The notes beneath the pieces are model-generated. The model made no database searches, was not told where the DNA came from, and worked only from the letters and a program-made list of their open reading frames with translations. Shown here one piece after another: positions 20,572 through 29,455 of a DNA stretch of 64,000 nucleotides. Made by a program: the position numbers and the translations under genes. Source of the stretch: Vibrio pacinii DSM 19139 (GTDB lineage: Bacteria > Pseudomonadota > Gammaproteobacteria > Enterobacterales > Vibrionaceae); the NCBI RefSeq assembly GCF_000711795.1, contig NZ_JONH01000001.1, forward strand, positions 434,001 through 498,000, given 5' to 3'. How positions within the stretch are numbered: the stretch's first letter is position 1; every line of letters starts with the position of its first letter.

Positions 20572-21384
20572 ATGTTTGTGCTGGTTTCTCTGATTATTTC
20601 TATGCTTATTTTGCTGACGATCTTTTATTTTTCAAGACAACGTTATACAGGATTAGAACGTAAGTTCGATATTCTCGTTTCTCTACGACAGATTTTACTG
20701 TTAAGTCGCCAACATCGGGCCATGACCCATCAAGCGCTGACCAGCCATCATTTTGACCTTCATCAAGCTAAGCTCGAAGACAATTACGATGCCATGATGG
20801 CATGCTCAAACGAGCTCATTGCCAACGCTCAATTTGAAAACAAACCTATGTACCGGATCCTACAACTCAAGCTAAAGGCACTGCATAAAGAGTGGGATCA
20901 GCGCTCCGTTGCTCGCAATCAGGTGTTACACGGTAAGACTATTCGGCACTGCATGTTTTTGATGGATGAAATCGCGATTGCTTGGTTAATTGAATCTGGT
21001 CGTGAAGACATTAGTGATGAGTATCATATGAACTGGCAGCAGGTCCTCGATAGCATGGAAGTACTGACACAATTGCGGATTTCCATTCAGGACTCAAATG
21101 ATGCTGAAGGCATGCTGCGCGTCAAATACTACTGCGATAAGATGCGTCGAAAGTTGAATCAGTTGTCGATCATAAGCCCCCTGTCAGTTGCGTCGCCACT
21201 AAGCTCTAAGGCAATGCACACGTTAACTGAGATCAATGCCTGTGACGATCTCACGATCAGCAATGAAGACTTGTATCAACTCGCGACGGATATCTCGTTG
21301 GTTATCTCACAAGTCTATGACCAAATGTTGTCAGACATGACTGAAAATCTCTATCAGCCATTACCTAAAATCGCATTTAGTTAA
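20572..21384 (+). CDS. Unidentified membrane-anchored helical protein
   Basis: Protein of 270 residues after an AAGGAGTAGGTT ribosome binding site. Residues 2-22 are a single membrane segment; the rest is soluble and almost entirely predicted helix, without Cys pairs or catalytic motifs. The stretch LVSLRQILLLSRQHRAMTHQ followed by long amphipathic helices recalls helical sensor domains such as the nitrate/nitrite-sensing NIT domain, but there is no output domain, so this is only a loose resemblance. Family not recognised. It sits alone between metG and a solute-binding protein gene. Confidence 0.7.
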   Translation: MFVLVSLIISMLILLTIFYFSRQRYTGLERKFDILVSLRQILLLSRQHRAMTHQALTSHHFDLHQAKLEDNYDAMMACSNELIANAQFENKPMYRILQLKLKALHKEWDQRSVARNQVLHGKTIRHCMFLMDEIAIAWLIESGREDISDEYHMNWQQVLDSMEVLTQLRISIQDSNDAEGMLRVKYYCDKMRRKLNQLSIISPLSVASPLSSKAMHTLTEINACDDLTISNEDLYQLATDISLVISQVYDQMLSDMTENLYQPLPKIAFS

Positions 21385-21419
21385 CTCAACGGCACGATAG
21401 CGGTAAGTTGTCAGTGAAT

Positions 21420-21449
21420 ACGGCTCTCGGTGCGAGCCGTTCTCTCTTA
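21420..21449 (+). terminator. Probable terminator after the 20572 gene
   Basis: ACGGCTC / GAGCCGT stem with 7-nt loop followed by TCTCTCTT; a weak T tract. Confidence 0.55.
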
Positions 21450-21530
21450 GCCATAACATTCCGTCTTAATAAAGCTAAATATGGTGTCATAAACTAGAAT
21501 TAGTACTAAGTTTTCTAGGTTGGAACCGTC

Positions 21531-22295
21531 ATGACACAACTACTGATCGTAATTAGCACGTTGATCTTTAGCACTGCCATTATAGCGCAAGATAAGGTGG
21601 TTAGATTTGCGATTGGCGAGTGGCCGCCATATACCAGTTCATCGAATGATCCTGAACAACAAGTTGCGCAGCGGGTTGTTGTCAAAGCCTTTGAGAGCCA
21701 AGGCTATCAGGTGCAATTAGATTACTTTCCATGGTCTCGCTCTTTCAAACTAGCCAGTGAGGGGAAATATGATGGGACATTTCCATGGATACGCAATTCA
21801 GAACGTAGCAAACTGTTTCTTTACTCGGAAGCCATTTTTACTCAGACCGTAGTGTTCTTTTATCACCTTGAGGTTAACTTTTCTTGGCAACAATTAACCG
21901 ATTTAAATAATTATACCATCGGGGCAACCCAAGACTACCAAGCGCTTTTTTACTTAAACCAAGCGGGTATAACGCAAATGGTGTCCATTGATGAAGAAAC
22001 CAATTTTTCCAAACTGGTCAAACGACGGATAGACGCCTACCCCACTGGCGCTATTCGCGGTAAATATCTGATAAAAAATACCCTCTCACAAGACGAAGCC
22101 GCTCTGATAAAAGTCGACGATAAGCCGATATTTGAAGATGAAATGACGATTCTATTTTCCAAACAAAATTCTGCCCGCAGTGAAATGCTAATTGACGTAT
22201 TTTCCCAAGGAATGAAAACGCTCTATGCCAGTGGCGAGTACCAAAAAATCATGCTCGATAATAGCCGAGTAGAGCCAGTCAGTAGCAACGAATAA
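21531..22295 (+). CDS. Periplasmic solute-binding protein, family 3 type (orphan)
   Basis: Protein of 254 residues with a signal peptide (residues 1-19, IIA-QD). The body begins VVRFAIGEWPPYTSSS and continues with LDYFPWSRSFKLASEGKYDGTFPWIRNSER, the pattern of extracellular solute-binding protein family 3 (amino-acid type). No permease or ATPase gene is adjacent. Many such orphan proteins in vibrios serve as sensors or share a transporter encoded elsewhere. The ligand cannot be predicted. It is followed by a bidirectional terminator shared with udp. Confidence 0.82.
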   Translation: MTQLLIVISTLIFSTAIIAQDKVVRFAIGEWPPYTSSSNDPEQQVAQRVVVKAFESQGYQVQLDYFPWSRSFKLASEGKYDGTFPWIRNSERSKLFLYSEAIFTQTVVFFYHLEVNFSWQQLTDLNNYTIGATQDYQALFYLNQAGITQMVSIDEETNFSKLVKRRIDAYPTGAIRGKYLIKNTLSQDEAALIKVDDKPIFEDEMTILFSKQNSARSEMLIDVFSQGMKTLYASGEYQKIMLDNSRVEPVSSNE

Positions 22296-22321
22296 CTGGC
22301 TCTTAGTCTTGATTAAAAACA

Positions 22322-22347
22322 AAAAACCTCGCCAAAGCGAGGTTTTT
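22322..22347. terminator. Bidirectional terminator between the solute-binding gene and udp
   Basis: AAAAACCTCGC / GCGAGGTTTTT with 4-nt loop between convergent genes. Confidence 0.9.
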
Positions 22348-22365
22348 ATATGTGCTAAACGTTGC

Positions 22366-23124
22366 TTATAACATTTTACGAGCCGCTTCAACCACCACTT
22401 TGATTGAGCGTGCTTCTGTTTCTTTCAACGTGGCATGATCTGGAATCTCTTTCTGGGTACGGTTGATGATAACCCCTGCAACACAACCCGCTTTAAGGCC
22501 AGAGCTTGCACACATGGTAAGTAAGGTTGCTGATTCCATTTCGAAGTTCAGCACACCCATGTCTTGCCACTCTTGCATCGACCCTTGGAAACGCTTCACA
22601 ACGCGGCCAGAGAAAGTATCGTAACGCTCTTGACCAGGGTAGAACGTATCACTAGATGCCGTCACACCCATGTGTACTGTTGCCCCTGATTCTTCTACTG
22701 CGGCTTTCATTGCGGTTGCAATTTCAAAATCTGCCACAGCAGGGAATTCCATCGGCGCAAAGTGAAGACTCGCACCGTCAAGGCGAACTGATCCCGTCGT
22801 CACAATCATATCACCGACATTCACGTGTGACTGAATCGCACCAGTGGTACCAACACGTAAGAAAGTACGCACACCAAGCTGAGCAAGCTCTTCAACAGCA
22901 ATTGATGTTGACGGGCCACCGATACCAGTAGAACAAACCACAACAGGCTTACCGTCTAGCTCTGCACGGTAGAGCGTGTACTCACGGTGACTAGCAAGAA
23001 ATACTGGATTTTCCATCTCTTCAGCAATCTTTTGTACACGCGCTGGATCACCAGGAATAATCGCTAATGTAGCACCAGCAAGATCAGATTCAGTAACACC
23101 AAGGTGGAATACAGCTTGAGACAT
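22366..23124 (-). CDS. udp: Uridine phosphorylase
   Basis: Protein of 252 residues of the nucleoside phosphorylase family: [16 protein letters not shown] (phosphate site), RVGTTGAIQ, the substrate loop around [20 protein letters not shown] and [13 protein letters not shown]. It cleaves uridine to uracil and ribose-1-phosphate. AAGGAGTTCCCC precedes the ATG. A CRP-like site lies about 105 bp upstream, consistent with carbon-regulated nucleoside catabolism in enterobacteria and vibrios. Confidence 0.95.
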   Translation of the reverse strand: MSQAVFHLGVTESDLAGATLAIIPGDPARVQKIAEEMENPVFLASHREYTLYRAELDGKPVVVCSTGIGGPSTSIAVEELAQLGVRTFLRVGTTGAIQSHVNVGDMIVTTGSVRLDGASLHFAPMEFPAVADFEIATAMKAAVEESGATVHMGVTASSDTFYPGQERYDTFSGRVVKRFQGSMQEWQDMGVLNFEMESATLLTMCASSGLKAGCVAGVIINRTQKEIPDHATLKETEARSIKVVVEAARKML

Positions 23125-23226
23125 AGGGGAACTCCTTATTATGGCGTAGCACCGTCGTTTGTTCGACTTTTACGCTCTTAAATTCATCGGGTACGGATAT
23201 ACTTTAACTAACAAACCAAACTCTTA

Positions 23227-23244
23227 TAGTGACGCCAATCACAA
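23227..23244 (-). promoter_or_regulatory. Candidate CRP site upstream of udp
   Basis: TAGTGACGCCAATCACAA matches the CRP consensus half sites GTGA-N6-TCAC exactly, with AG-TGA and TCACA ends. It lies 103-120 bp upstream of the udp ATG. Nearby TTGCA/TTGCAT elements (about 23264, 23286 and 23320) resemble CytR half sites but are too short to call. Confidence 0.55.
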
Positions 23245-23332
23245 CAATGAGCGCAACAAATGTCACCATTGCACGTAAAATCGGTTTGCATCACACTTTT
23301 AAGCAAGCCGAGTAAGGTAGTTGCATAAAAAA

Positions 23333-23361
23333 CAGCCCTCACGTCATAGAGGCAAGGGCCA
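23333..23361 (-). terminator. Possible terminator after zntA
   Basis: On the minus strand GCCCT ... AGGGC, a short stem with a long loop, is followed by TGTTTTTT. The stem is weak. Confidence 0.45.
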
Positions 23362-23378
23362 TTGTCAGTGTAGATGGA

Positions 23379-25676
23379 TTAAACCTGTTTCGAGTTAAAT
23401 TTCAACAAGCGTAATGCATTGAGCGTGACAATAGCGGTCGCCCCGCTGTCAGCTAATACCGCAACCCACAACCCGGTAATACCCAGCAAACTTGTCACCA
23501 AGAAGACGCCTTTAAGGCCGAGCGCTAGCGCTATGTTCTGTCGAATAATCGCCACAGTAGCGCGTGATAGTTCAATCATACCCGCCAGCTCAGTTAATCG
23601 ATTATGCGTCAGGGCGGCATCGGCCGTTTCTAAAGCGACATCGGTTCCTCCACCCATTGCGATACCTATATGAGCGGCTTTCATCGCTGGTGCATCATTA
23701 ATCCCATCGCCCACCATCGCAACATTGACGTCTTTGCTCAGTTGCTCAACGTAAGTCACTTTATCTTGAGGCAGTAGCTCCGCCTTATAATCAATGCCAA
23801 TCATGGCGCTGACCGCATCAGCGCTACGCGTGTTATCACCCGTGAGCATAATCGAATTAATACCCAGGGCCTTTAACGCACTCACCGCTTGGTACGAGTC
23901 TTCTCGCAACGTGTCTTGCCACGCAACCAAACCAATAATGTCAGTTGCTTGCAAAGCGACCACCACCGTTTTCCCTTGGGCTTCAAGTTGTTCTATTTGC
24001 GCTGTTATCGTGTTGCTCACCTTGACCTGAATCCGACTAGGTGCGAGAACTTGATAGTCAACCCCATCGATAACACCGCGAACGCCACTGCCAACCAACG
24101 CTTGTTTGTGCTCTGCTTCAACGATCTTAAGTCCACATTGTTTCGCCTTTTCAACCACAGAAATCGCCAATGGATGACTAGAGCCAACTTCAATCGCTGC
24201 GACTTTTTCAAGCACAGACTCTGACGACCAACCACTAAGACCGATCACATCAGTCACTTGAGGTTTGCCTTGCGTTAAGGTGCCCGTTTTATCAAAGGCC
24301 ACGGTTTCAATTTGGCCTAATTGTTCTAATGCCGCCCCCCCTTTAATCAAAGCACCACGACGCGCGGCCGCCGCTAAGCCAGAGGTAATCGCCGCAGGTG
24401 TGGAGATCACCAGTGCGCATGGACAGGCAATTAACAGCAGTGCCAAACCACGGTAGATCCAAGTTTCCCAAGGCTGAGCAAACACAAGGGGCGGCATAAT
24501 AATCACAATAAGCGCCACCAGCATCATTAACGGTGTATACCAGCGACTGAACTTATCAAGGAAACGTTCAAGTGGTGCTTTACGTGATTCAGCCTCTTCA
24601 ATCAAATGAAGAATCCGGTCTATCGCGTTCTCACCTTGTTTTGATGTCACAGCCAATCGCACCACTTTATCAACCACAACGGCGCCAGCAATGACCGCAT
24701 CACCTTGCCCCCGCTCGACAGGTATCGACTCCCCTGTCAACGCACTTTCATCAAAACTGGCCGTTCCTTCAATCAAGCGTCCGTCGGCTGGCAGTCTTCC
24801 ACCCGGTGATACTTCGATAATATCGCTAGGTTGTAATTCACTGACGCCAACCAAGGCTCGCTGACCATTAACTATTTTCGTGGCATTTTCTGGCACTAAC
24901 GCCATCAGTGCCTTAACTCCACTGCGGGCCCGCGAAGCAGCAAAAGCTTCAAGGCGTTCACCAATCAAAAACAGCAGCAACACCATTGCCGCCTCGACCG
25001 TTTCTCCCAGATATAACGCGCCGAGTGCCGCAACACTCATCAAGGTTTCAATAGAGAATGGTGTACCTGACTTAGCTAAAGTAATAGCTTTGCGTCCGAT
25101 GGGATAAAGCCCAGCCAAACAAGTGAACACGAATAAACCGTGGCTTAATTGAGGGGAAATAGGTTGCATGATTGCAGCAATTATCATCGCCAAAGCAATC
25201 GCCAAAATCTGGGTGTTGTGTTTTATCACCGATGGCCAACGTGACGCTGACGGGGTGCTTTGAGGCTGTTGGTTAGTGGCAAAAGAAAAACCGCTATCAA
25301 TAATGGCGCTCTCTACTTGCGTAACCACATCGGCATGTTCGGTTTCAATGATCAGTTTTTCGGTCGCAAATAAGACCTTGGCACTGATTACGCTCTCAAC
25401 GCGTGTAACTGCGGTTTCGACTTTTCGTGCGCAAGATGGACAGTCCATCCCTTCAATCTTCCAGCGATAGGTTAATAGGCCGGCGCGACTGGACTCACTT
25501 TCCTCATCGGAAGGGTCGCCGCCACTGCCACAATCAGTTGAGCTGCAGCAATCAGACTCTGGCGTGATCACGTCAGAGATGGTAATAGACGCCTTGTTGA
25601 GACCAGAACAACCACCCGTTTGTGAAGGTTTGACCGCGATTTTTTGTGAGCGGCATGCATGATGTTTTGTGCACAT
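23379..25676 (-). CDS. zntA: Zn/Cd/Pb-exporting P-type ATPase (ZntA type)
   Basis: About 765 residues. Features in order: a Cys/His-rich N-terminus (CCSSTDCGSGGD), a heavy-metal-associated domain with MDCPSCARKVE, membrane segments, the phosphatase loop TGES, the ion-binding CPCALVIS in a membrane helix, phosphorylation site DKTGTLTQG, GDGINDAPAM, and a C-terminal membrane helix with DSGATAIV typical of zinc-type pumps. It exports divalent zinc, cadmium or lead from the cytoplasm. The start is set at ATG 25676 (GGAGA 8 nt upstream). An ATG at 25694 would leave a leader of only about 5 nt from the predicted promoter. Confidence 0.92.
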   Translation of the reverse strand: MCTKHHACRSQKIAVKPSQTGGCSGLNKASITISDVITPESDCCSSTDCGSGGDPSDEESESSRAGLLTYRWKIEGMDCPSCARKVETAVTRVESVISAKVLFATEKLIIETEHADVVTQVESAIIDSGFSFATNQQPQSTPSASRWPSVIKHNTQILAIALAMIIAAIMQPISPQLSHGLFVFTCLAGLYPIGRKAITLAKSGTPFSIETLMSVAALGALYLGETVEAAMVLLLFLIGERLEAFAASRARSGVKALMALVPENATKIVNGQRALVGVSELQPSDIIEVSPGGRLPADGRLIEGTASFDESALTGESIPVERGQGDAVIAGAVVVDKVVRLAVTSKQGENAIDRILHLIEEAESRKAPLERFLDKFSRWYTPLMMLVALIVIIMPPLVFAQPWETWIYRGLALLLIACPCALVISTPAAITSGLAAAARRGALIKGGAALEQLGQIETVAFDKTGTLTQGKPQVTDVIGLSGWSSESVLEKVAAIEVGSSHPLAISVVEKAKQCGLKIVEAEHKQALVGSGVRGVIDGVDYQVLAPSRIQVKVSNTITAQIEQLEAQGKTVVVALQATDIIGLVAWQDTLREDSYQAVSALKALGINSIMLTGDNTRSADAVSAMIGIDYKAELLPQDKVTYVEQLSKDVNVAMVGDGINDAPAMKAAHIGIAMGGGTDVALETADAALTHNRLTELAGMIELSRATVAIIRQNIALALGLKGVFLVTSLLGITGLWVAVLADSGATAIVTLNALRLLKFNSKQV

Positions 25677-25705
25677 AGATTTGTCTCCATTCATTGTACA
25701 CCTTA

Positions 25706-25737
25706 AGTCTAAACCTTAGAGTCTACTCCAAGGTCAA
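25706..25737 (-). promoter_or_regulatory. MerR-family (ZntR-like) promoter/operator of zntA
   Basis: On the minus strand, -35 TTGACC (25737-25732) and -10 TAGACT (25711-25706) are 20 bp apart (or 19 bp with TTAGAC). This is the over-long spacer typical of promoters untwisted by MerR-type activators. The spacer contains a near-perfect 22-bp dyad at 25713-25734, ACCTTAGAGT-CT-ACTCCAAGGT, very like ZntR/CueR/MerR operators. The likely transcription start falls near 25699, which supports the downstream ATG at 25676. No merR-type gene lies in the window. Confidence 0.85.
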
Positions 25738-25789
25738 ACTTTTTCTGTCACTTTCACAACGGATGCGTTTGCCAATCAATATCGCTAAC

Positions 25790-25817
25790 AAAAAAAGAGG
25801 TGTAGGACACACCTCTT
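25790..25817 (-). terminator. Terminator after the CBS protein gene
   Basis: AAGAGGTGT / ACACCTCTT with 5-nt loop followed on the minus strand by a T run. Confidence 0.85.
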
Positions 25818-25837
25818 GTCACTGTTAATTGGATTTG

Positions 25838-26254
25838 TCACACAGGATGTTTAAAGCAATCGTTGATGTTTTTACCAATTGCGCGCAAAACATCCCGACG
25901 AGTAATAATTCCCACTAGTCTGCCACTATCAATAACCGGATAGACTTTAGGTTTCCCCACTCGCATCATATCCGCCAACTCGATAATTGACGTTTCAGAT
26001 GTCACAGACAACACCTCAGGGTGCATACAATCGGCGACAGTGTGGCTGTCTTGACAGTAGTAACTGACGTTAATGAGTTTTTCGAGCAGATCCTGTCCTG
26101 ATAAAAAGCCGACAACCTCACGGCGTTCGTTCAACACAGGTCCACCGAGATAGCGAGAGTTCATGACTTTGTCGAGTGCCGCACTGAGCGACATCTCTGG
26201 GGTAAAAGTTACCGCTTGCAGGGTCATATAGTCTTTTACTTTGAGTGATTCCAT
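25838..26254 (-). CDS. CBS-domain pair protein
   Basis: Protein of 138 residues made of two tandem CBS domains, residues 5-60 (MTLQAVTFTPEMSLSAALDK, GGPVLNERREVVGFLSGQDL) and 75-130 (VADCMHPEVLSVTSE, VGIITRRDVLRAI). CBS pairs bind adenine nucleotides and usually regulate a partner; stand-alone forms are common and of unknown target. AAGGAGACTC precedes the ATG. It has its own terminator, so it is probably monocistronic, with zntA further downstream on the same strand. Confidence 0.9.
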   Translation of the reverse strand: MESLKVKDYMTLQAVTFTPEMSLSAALDKVMNSRYLGGPVLNERREVVGFLSGQDLLEKLINVSYYCQDSHTVADCMHPEVLSVTSETSIIELADMMRVGKPKVYPVIDSGRLVGIITRRDVLRAIGKNINDCFKHPV

Positions 26255-26384
26255 TTGAGTCTCCTTACTTGCAAGCCTACGCTGCTTATACTGTAAGTGT
26301 TGTCTAATTTCTTGATTTTACTAAATGGAAATCAACAATTTTTGCAATCGGTGCTGTCTATCAAAGTCAAATTGTTGCTCGTCA

Positions 26385-26579
26385 CTAAACCAGCACATCG
26401 CGCAGCGAGAGCCAGGCACTAAAGAGTGAGACGCAAAAAGGAATACAATAAGTGAGGATTATCTTAAAAAAATTGACGCTTCCTGTGAGAAGAAGCGCAT
26501 CATACTGATTGATGATATTTAATAAAGTGCCCACGACCAAGGCAATCACAAACGATCTTTTTACCGCGAGCTTATTCAT
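26385..26579 (-). CDS. nrtS: Small membrane protein, NrtS nitrate/nitrite transporter-like
   Basis: Protein of 64 residues from the ATG at 26579 (AAAGG 8 nt upstream); two earlier in-frame starts lack a ribosome binding site. It consists of two membrane helices, VIALVVGTLLNIINQ and IILTYCIPFCVSLFSAWL. The NIINQYDALL and LTYCIPFCVS elements resemble the NrtS family, small two-helix proteins proposed to transport nitrate or nitrite. The call rests on my memory of the family pattern. It is divergent from the PAS-GGDEF gene. Confidence 0.65.
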   Translation of the reverse strand: MNKLAVKRSFVIALVVGTLLNIINQYDALLLTGSVNFFKIILTYCIPFCVSLFSAWLSLRDVLV

Positions 26580-26662
26580 AATATCAACCTTTGTACCATA
26601 CCGATTTGCCATCAACTGCCTAAACTATAGTTAGTTTTATCAATATTGTATTGGGACGCGCT

Positions 26663-27640
26663 GTGAATTCGACTTTTTCTACACAACTAGCTAATAACCC
26701 TGACATGATGCATAGCGTATTCGAGGCGCTCCCTGAACCGACTTTCTTGATCGATAAATCTGGTACTTACGTTGAGGCGTGGGGTGGTCGTGATAAAAGC
26801 CGGCACCACGATCCGGCCACTCTCGTTGGTCTCACCCAACATCAGGTGTTACCTGCCGACAAAGCCACTTGGTTTAGTCAGGTTATTGTTGAGGTAATCG
26901 AGAACAATCAAGCTTCTGAGCTTGAGTATAGTCTCGACCCAAAAGCCCTCCATTGCTTTGAAGGCATTGAAGGGCCAACTGAGGTGCAACACTTTAGCGC
27001 ACTAGTTATTCCGCTTCCCGATACCGCTTTTGTGCTGTGGACAGTGCGCAATATTACCCAGTACAAGAAAGCGCTTGAGACGCTTGTCAAGCAACAATTG
27101 GCGTTAGAAAGACTCACTTATATTGATCATCTAACACAGGTTTATAACCGCTATGCCTTGGATGCGCTGTTACCTGATGCGATTGAACTGGCCAAAGTAA
27201 AGCAGGTTGGTTCTGCGATAATGATGATAGATGTCGACTGCTTCAAGCAATATAACGACTGCTATGGCCATCTTAAAGGTGACAAGGTACTCAAAGCAGT
27301 TGGGGACACCATCAATGATTGGTCGAATGAGCGAGATCTCTGTTTTCGCTACGGCGGAGATGAATTTTTGATTTTTATGCCAAAGATCTCAAAAACAGAA
27401 TGTACAACACGAGCCAAGCAGCTGCAGAAAATCATTACGGATCTGGCAATACCGCATCAATCCTCCAGTGTGAGTGAGCATCTGACTATCACCATTGGCA
27501 TTCAACATTGCCACTTAATTCCCCCTCAAATGGATGCTGAAAAATTTATTGCTATCGCCGATAAAGCACTGTTTTACGCCAAAAGTTGTCAACGTGGCTC
27601 TATTCATCAATTGAGTGAACAACAAAAAAGCGCCCTTTAA
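26663..27640 (+). CDS. PAS-GGDEF diguanylate cyclase
   Basis: About 325 residues. N-terminal PAS domain (VFEALPEPTFLIDKSGTYVE ... WTVRNITQYKKALE, roughly residues 20-145), then a GGDEF domain from about 160 with YIDHLTQVYNRYALD, MMIDVDCFKQYND and the active-site loop RYGGDEFLIF. The site is intact, so it should make cyclic di-GMP from GTP. The position of the inhibitory RxxD site reads NERD, so product inhibition through that site is probably absent. No membrane segment is visible, so it should be a cytoplasmic sensor. Start choice is uncertain (GTG 26663, TTG 26651 or ATG 26705). Confidence 0.88.
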   Translation: MNSTFSTQLANNPDMMHSVFEALPEPTFLIDKSGTYVEAWGGRDKSRHHDPATLVGLTQHQVLPADKATWFSQVIVEVIENNQASELEYSLDPKALHCFEGIEGPTEVQHFSALVIPLPDTAFVLWTVRNITQYKKALETLVKQQLALERLTYIDHLTQVYNRYALDALLPDAIELAKVKQVGSAIMMIDVDCFKQYNDCYGHLKGDKVLKAVGDTINDWSNERDLCFRYGGDEFLIFMPKISKTECTTRAKQLQKIITDLAIPHQSSSVSEHLTITIGIQHCHLIPPQMDAEKFIAIADKALFYAKSCQRGSIHQLSEQQKSAL

Positions 27641-27651
27641 AAAAGAGCGCT
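27623..27651 (-). terminator. Terminator of the moa operon
   Basis: On the minus strand AGCGCTCTT / AAGGGCGCT (one G-T pair) with 5-nt loop followed by TTTTTT. It overlaps the 3' end of the convergent GGDEF gene. Confidence 0.75.
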
Positions 27652-27676
27652 GTCGGAACCAAGTGCAATATTTTTA

Positions 27677-28129
27677 TTACTGCCAGCGTTTGGCCGCTTT
27701 GGCATCTGAGTCACGTGACTCGACCCATCGAGTCATGTCGGTGGTGCGTTCTTTTTTCCAAAATGGCGCTTTGGTTTTTAGGTAATCCATAATGAATTCA
27801 CACGCCTCAAAGGCAGCGCCACGGTGGGCGCTTGATACACCAACGAACACAATTTGATCGCCGATATCCAAGTCACCGACTCGGTGAATCACTCGGGTTT
27901 TGAGTAGTGGCCAGCGCTGTTCTGCCTCGTCACAAATCTCGCTGAGTGCTTTTTCCGTCATACCCGGATAATGTTCAAGCGATAAGCCAGTCACATTGTC
28001 ACCAAGATTCATATCTCTCACCTTGCCAACAAAGGTCACTACAGCGCCTGAAGCGGTTCCATCAGCCAACGTTTGGTATTCATCACCAACACAAAAGTCT
28101 TGTTTAAAAACCGATACTCGACTGTCCAT
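27677..28129 (-). CDS. moaE: Molybdopterin synthase large (catalytic) subunit
   Basis: Protein of 150 residues matching MoaE: GAVVTFVGKVRDMN near the N-terminus, LEHYPGMTEKAL, RVGDLDIGD, SSAHRGAAFEAC and the C-terminal KTKAPFWKKE with catalytic lysines. With MoaD thiocarboxylate it converts precursor Z (cPMP) to molybdopterin. It is the last gene of moaABCDE, 2 bp after moaD. Confidence 0.96.
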   Translation of the reverse strand: MDSRVSVFKQDFCVGDEYQTLADGTASGAVVTFVGKVRDMNLGDNVTGLSLEHYPGMTEKALSEICDEAEQRWPLLKTRVIHRVGDLDIGDQIVFVGVSSAHRGAAFEACEFIMDYLKTKAPFWKKERTTDMTRWVESRDSDAKAAKRWQ

Positions 28130-28131
28130 GT

Positions 28132-28377
28132 TTAGCCTCCGGTGACTGGCGGAAAGAACGCAACTTCATCACCAGATTCAACCGGATGGTCTAACGGCAC
28201 GATCGACTGGTTGACTGCCGCGAGCAACTTACCCGGCTCTAGAGCAAGATCCCATTTACCTTGCTGCTTAGCTAAATGCGCACGCACTTGTTCAACACTG
28301 CTAAACTCGCCGTCAAGTTGCAGCTCATCAATACCAACTAGCTCGCGCGTTTGAGCAAAAAAGAGCACTTTAATCAT
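28132..28377 (-). CDS. moaD: Molybdopterin synthase sulfur carrier subunit
   Basis: Protein of 81 residues with the ubiquitin-like fold and the essential C-terminal Gly-Gly (FFPPVTGG), which is adenylated and thiocarboxylated to carry sulfur to MoaE. It overlaps the moaC stop by 4 bp, indicating translational coupling. Confidence 0.96.
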   Translation of the reverse strand: MIKVLFFAQTRELVGIDELQLDGEFSSVEQVRAHLAKQQGKWDLALEPGKLLAAVNQSIVPLDHPVESGDEVAFFPPVTGG

Positions 28378-28853
28378 GCATCCACCTTAAAGTGACCAGA
28401 CTTACCACCTGTTTTTTCAAGCAAGCGTACCTGCTCTATCACCATATCTTTTTGTACCGCTTTACACATATCGTAAATGGTTAACGCCGCCACAGAAGCA
28501 GCAGTCAGCGCTTCCATTTCTACGCCGGTTTTTCCTGCGAGTTTGCAAACAGACTCGATACGAACCTTATTTTCAGCTGGCATCGCTTGCAACTGTACTT
28601 CAACCTTTGACAGTAATAACGGGTGACAAAGTGGAATTAAATCCCACGTTTTCTTTGCCGCTTGAATACCGGCGATACGCGCTGTAGCAAAAACGTCACC
28701 TTTATGATGCTGACCAGAAACAATCAGCTCAAGCGTTTCTGGCGCCATATGAACAAAGGCTTCGGCACGTGCTTCACGCACCGTTTCTGCCTTGGCTGAC
28801 ACATCAACCATATTGGCTTCACCAGAGGCATTAATGTGAGTAAATTCGCTCAT
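28374..28853 (-). CDS. moaC: Cyclic pyranopterin monophosphate synthase
   Basis: Protein of 159 residues with MoaC hallmarks: [36 protein letters not shown] and the [20 protein letters not shown] block. It catalyses the second step to cPMP after MoaA. GGAGGGCGAGCA precedes the ATG. The full catalytic His/Asp/Lys set appears present. Confidence 0.96.
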   Translation of the reverse strand: MSEFTHINASGEANMVDVSAKAETVREARAEAFVHMAPETLELIVSGQHHKGDVFATARIAGIQAAKKTWDLIPLCHPLLLSKVEVQLQAMPAENKVRIESVCKLAGKTGVEMEALTAASVAALTIYDMCKAVQKDMVIEQVRLLEKTGGKSGHFKVDA

Positions 28854-28867
28854 TGCTCGCCCTCCGA

Positions 28868-29380
28868 TTAAACCGCTAAATGCGGCATAAAGTTACAAGG
28901 ACGATGACTCGCATCCATTTGTTGCTTGATGATTTTGCTCCAGCCAGTGCGACAAGCACCGGTAGAGCCCGGCATGGCGAAAATAACCGTATGATTGGCA
29001 AAACCCGCAATGGCGCGCGATTGAATCGTTGACGTGCCAATTTCCTCATAAGAGACCATACGGAAAAGTTCACCAAACCCTTCGACTTCTTTATCAAACA
29101 AAGGCTTCAGTGCTTCCGGAGTGCTGTCACGCGAAGTAAAGCCCGTACCGCCAGTGATCATGACGGCCTGCACGTTATCATCGGCAATCCACTGTGAGAC
29201 GATCGCACGAATCTTATACATGTCATCAATCACAATTTGCTTATCAACCACATTGTGTCCAGACTCTTTTGCTTGCTCAACCAAGTAACCGCCAGAGGTA
29301 TCATTTTCTTCTGTGCGCGTATCAGAAACCGTTAGTACTGCGATATTTGCTGGTTGGAATTTGCTATCTGCGTGACCCAT
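28868..29380 (-). CDS. moaB: Molybdenum cofactor biosynthesis protein B
   Basis: About 170 residues from the ATG at 29380 ([16 protein letters not shown], preceded by AGGTGA). MogA/MoaB fold: [34 protein letters not shown] and [18 protein letters not shown]. Paralogue of MogA thought to adenylate molybdopterin; its exact role in bacteria carrying both is unclear. Internal to the moa operon, 14 bp upstream of moaC. Confidence 0.94.
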   Translation of the reverse strand: MGHADSKFQPANIAVLTVSDTRTEENDTSGGYLVEQAKESGHNVVDKQIVIDDMYKIRAIVSQWIADDNVQAVMITGGTGFTSRDSTPEALKPLFDKEVEGFGELFRMVSYEEIGTSTIQSRAIAGFANHTVIFAMPGSTGACRTGWSKIIKQQMDASHRPCNFMPHLAV

Positions 29381-29455
29381 TTGTTCACCTATTTTAATCA
29401 GTAATACTCGCACTAAGCGCCAAGCTTAATGCCATTATCTATGGTTTGAGTTTAT

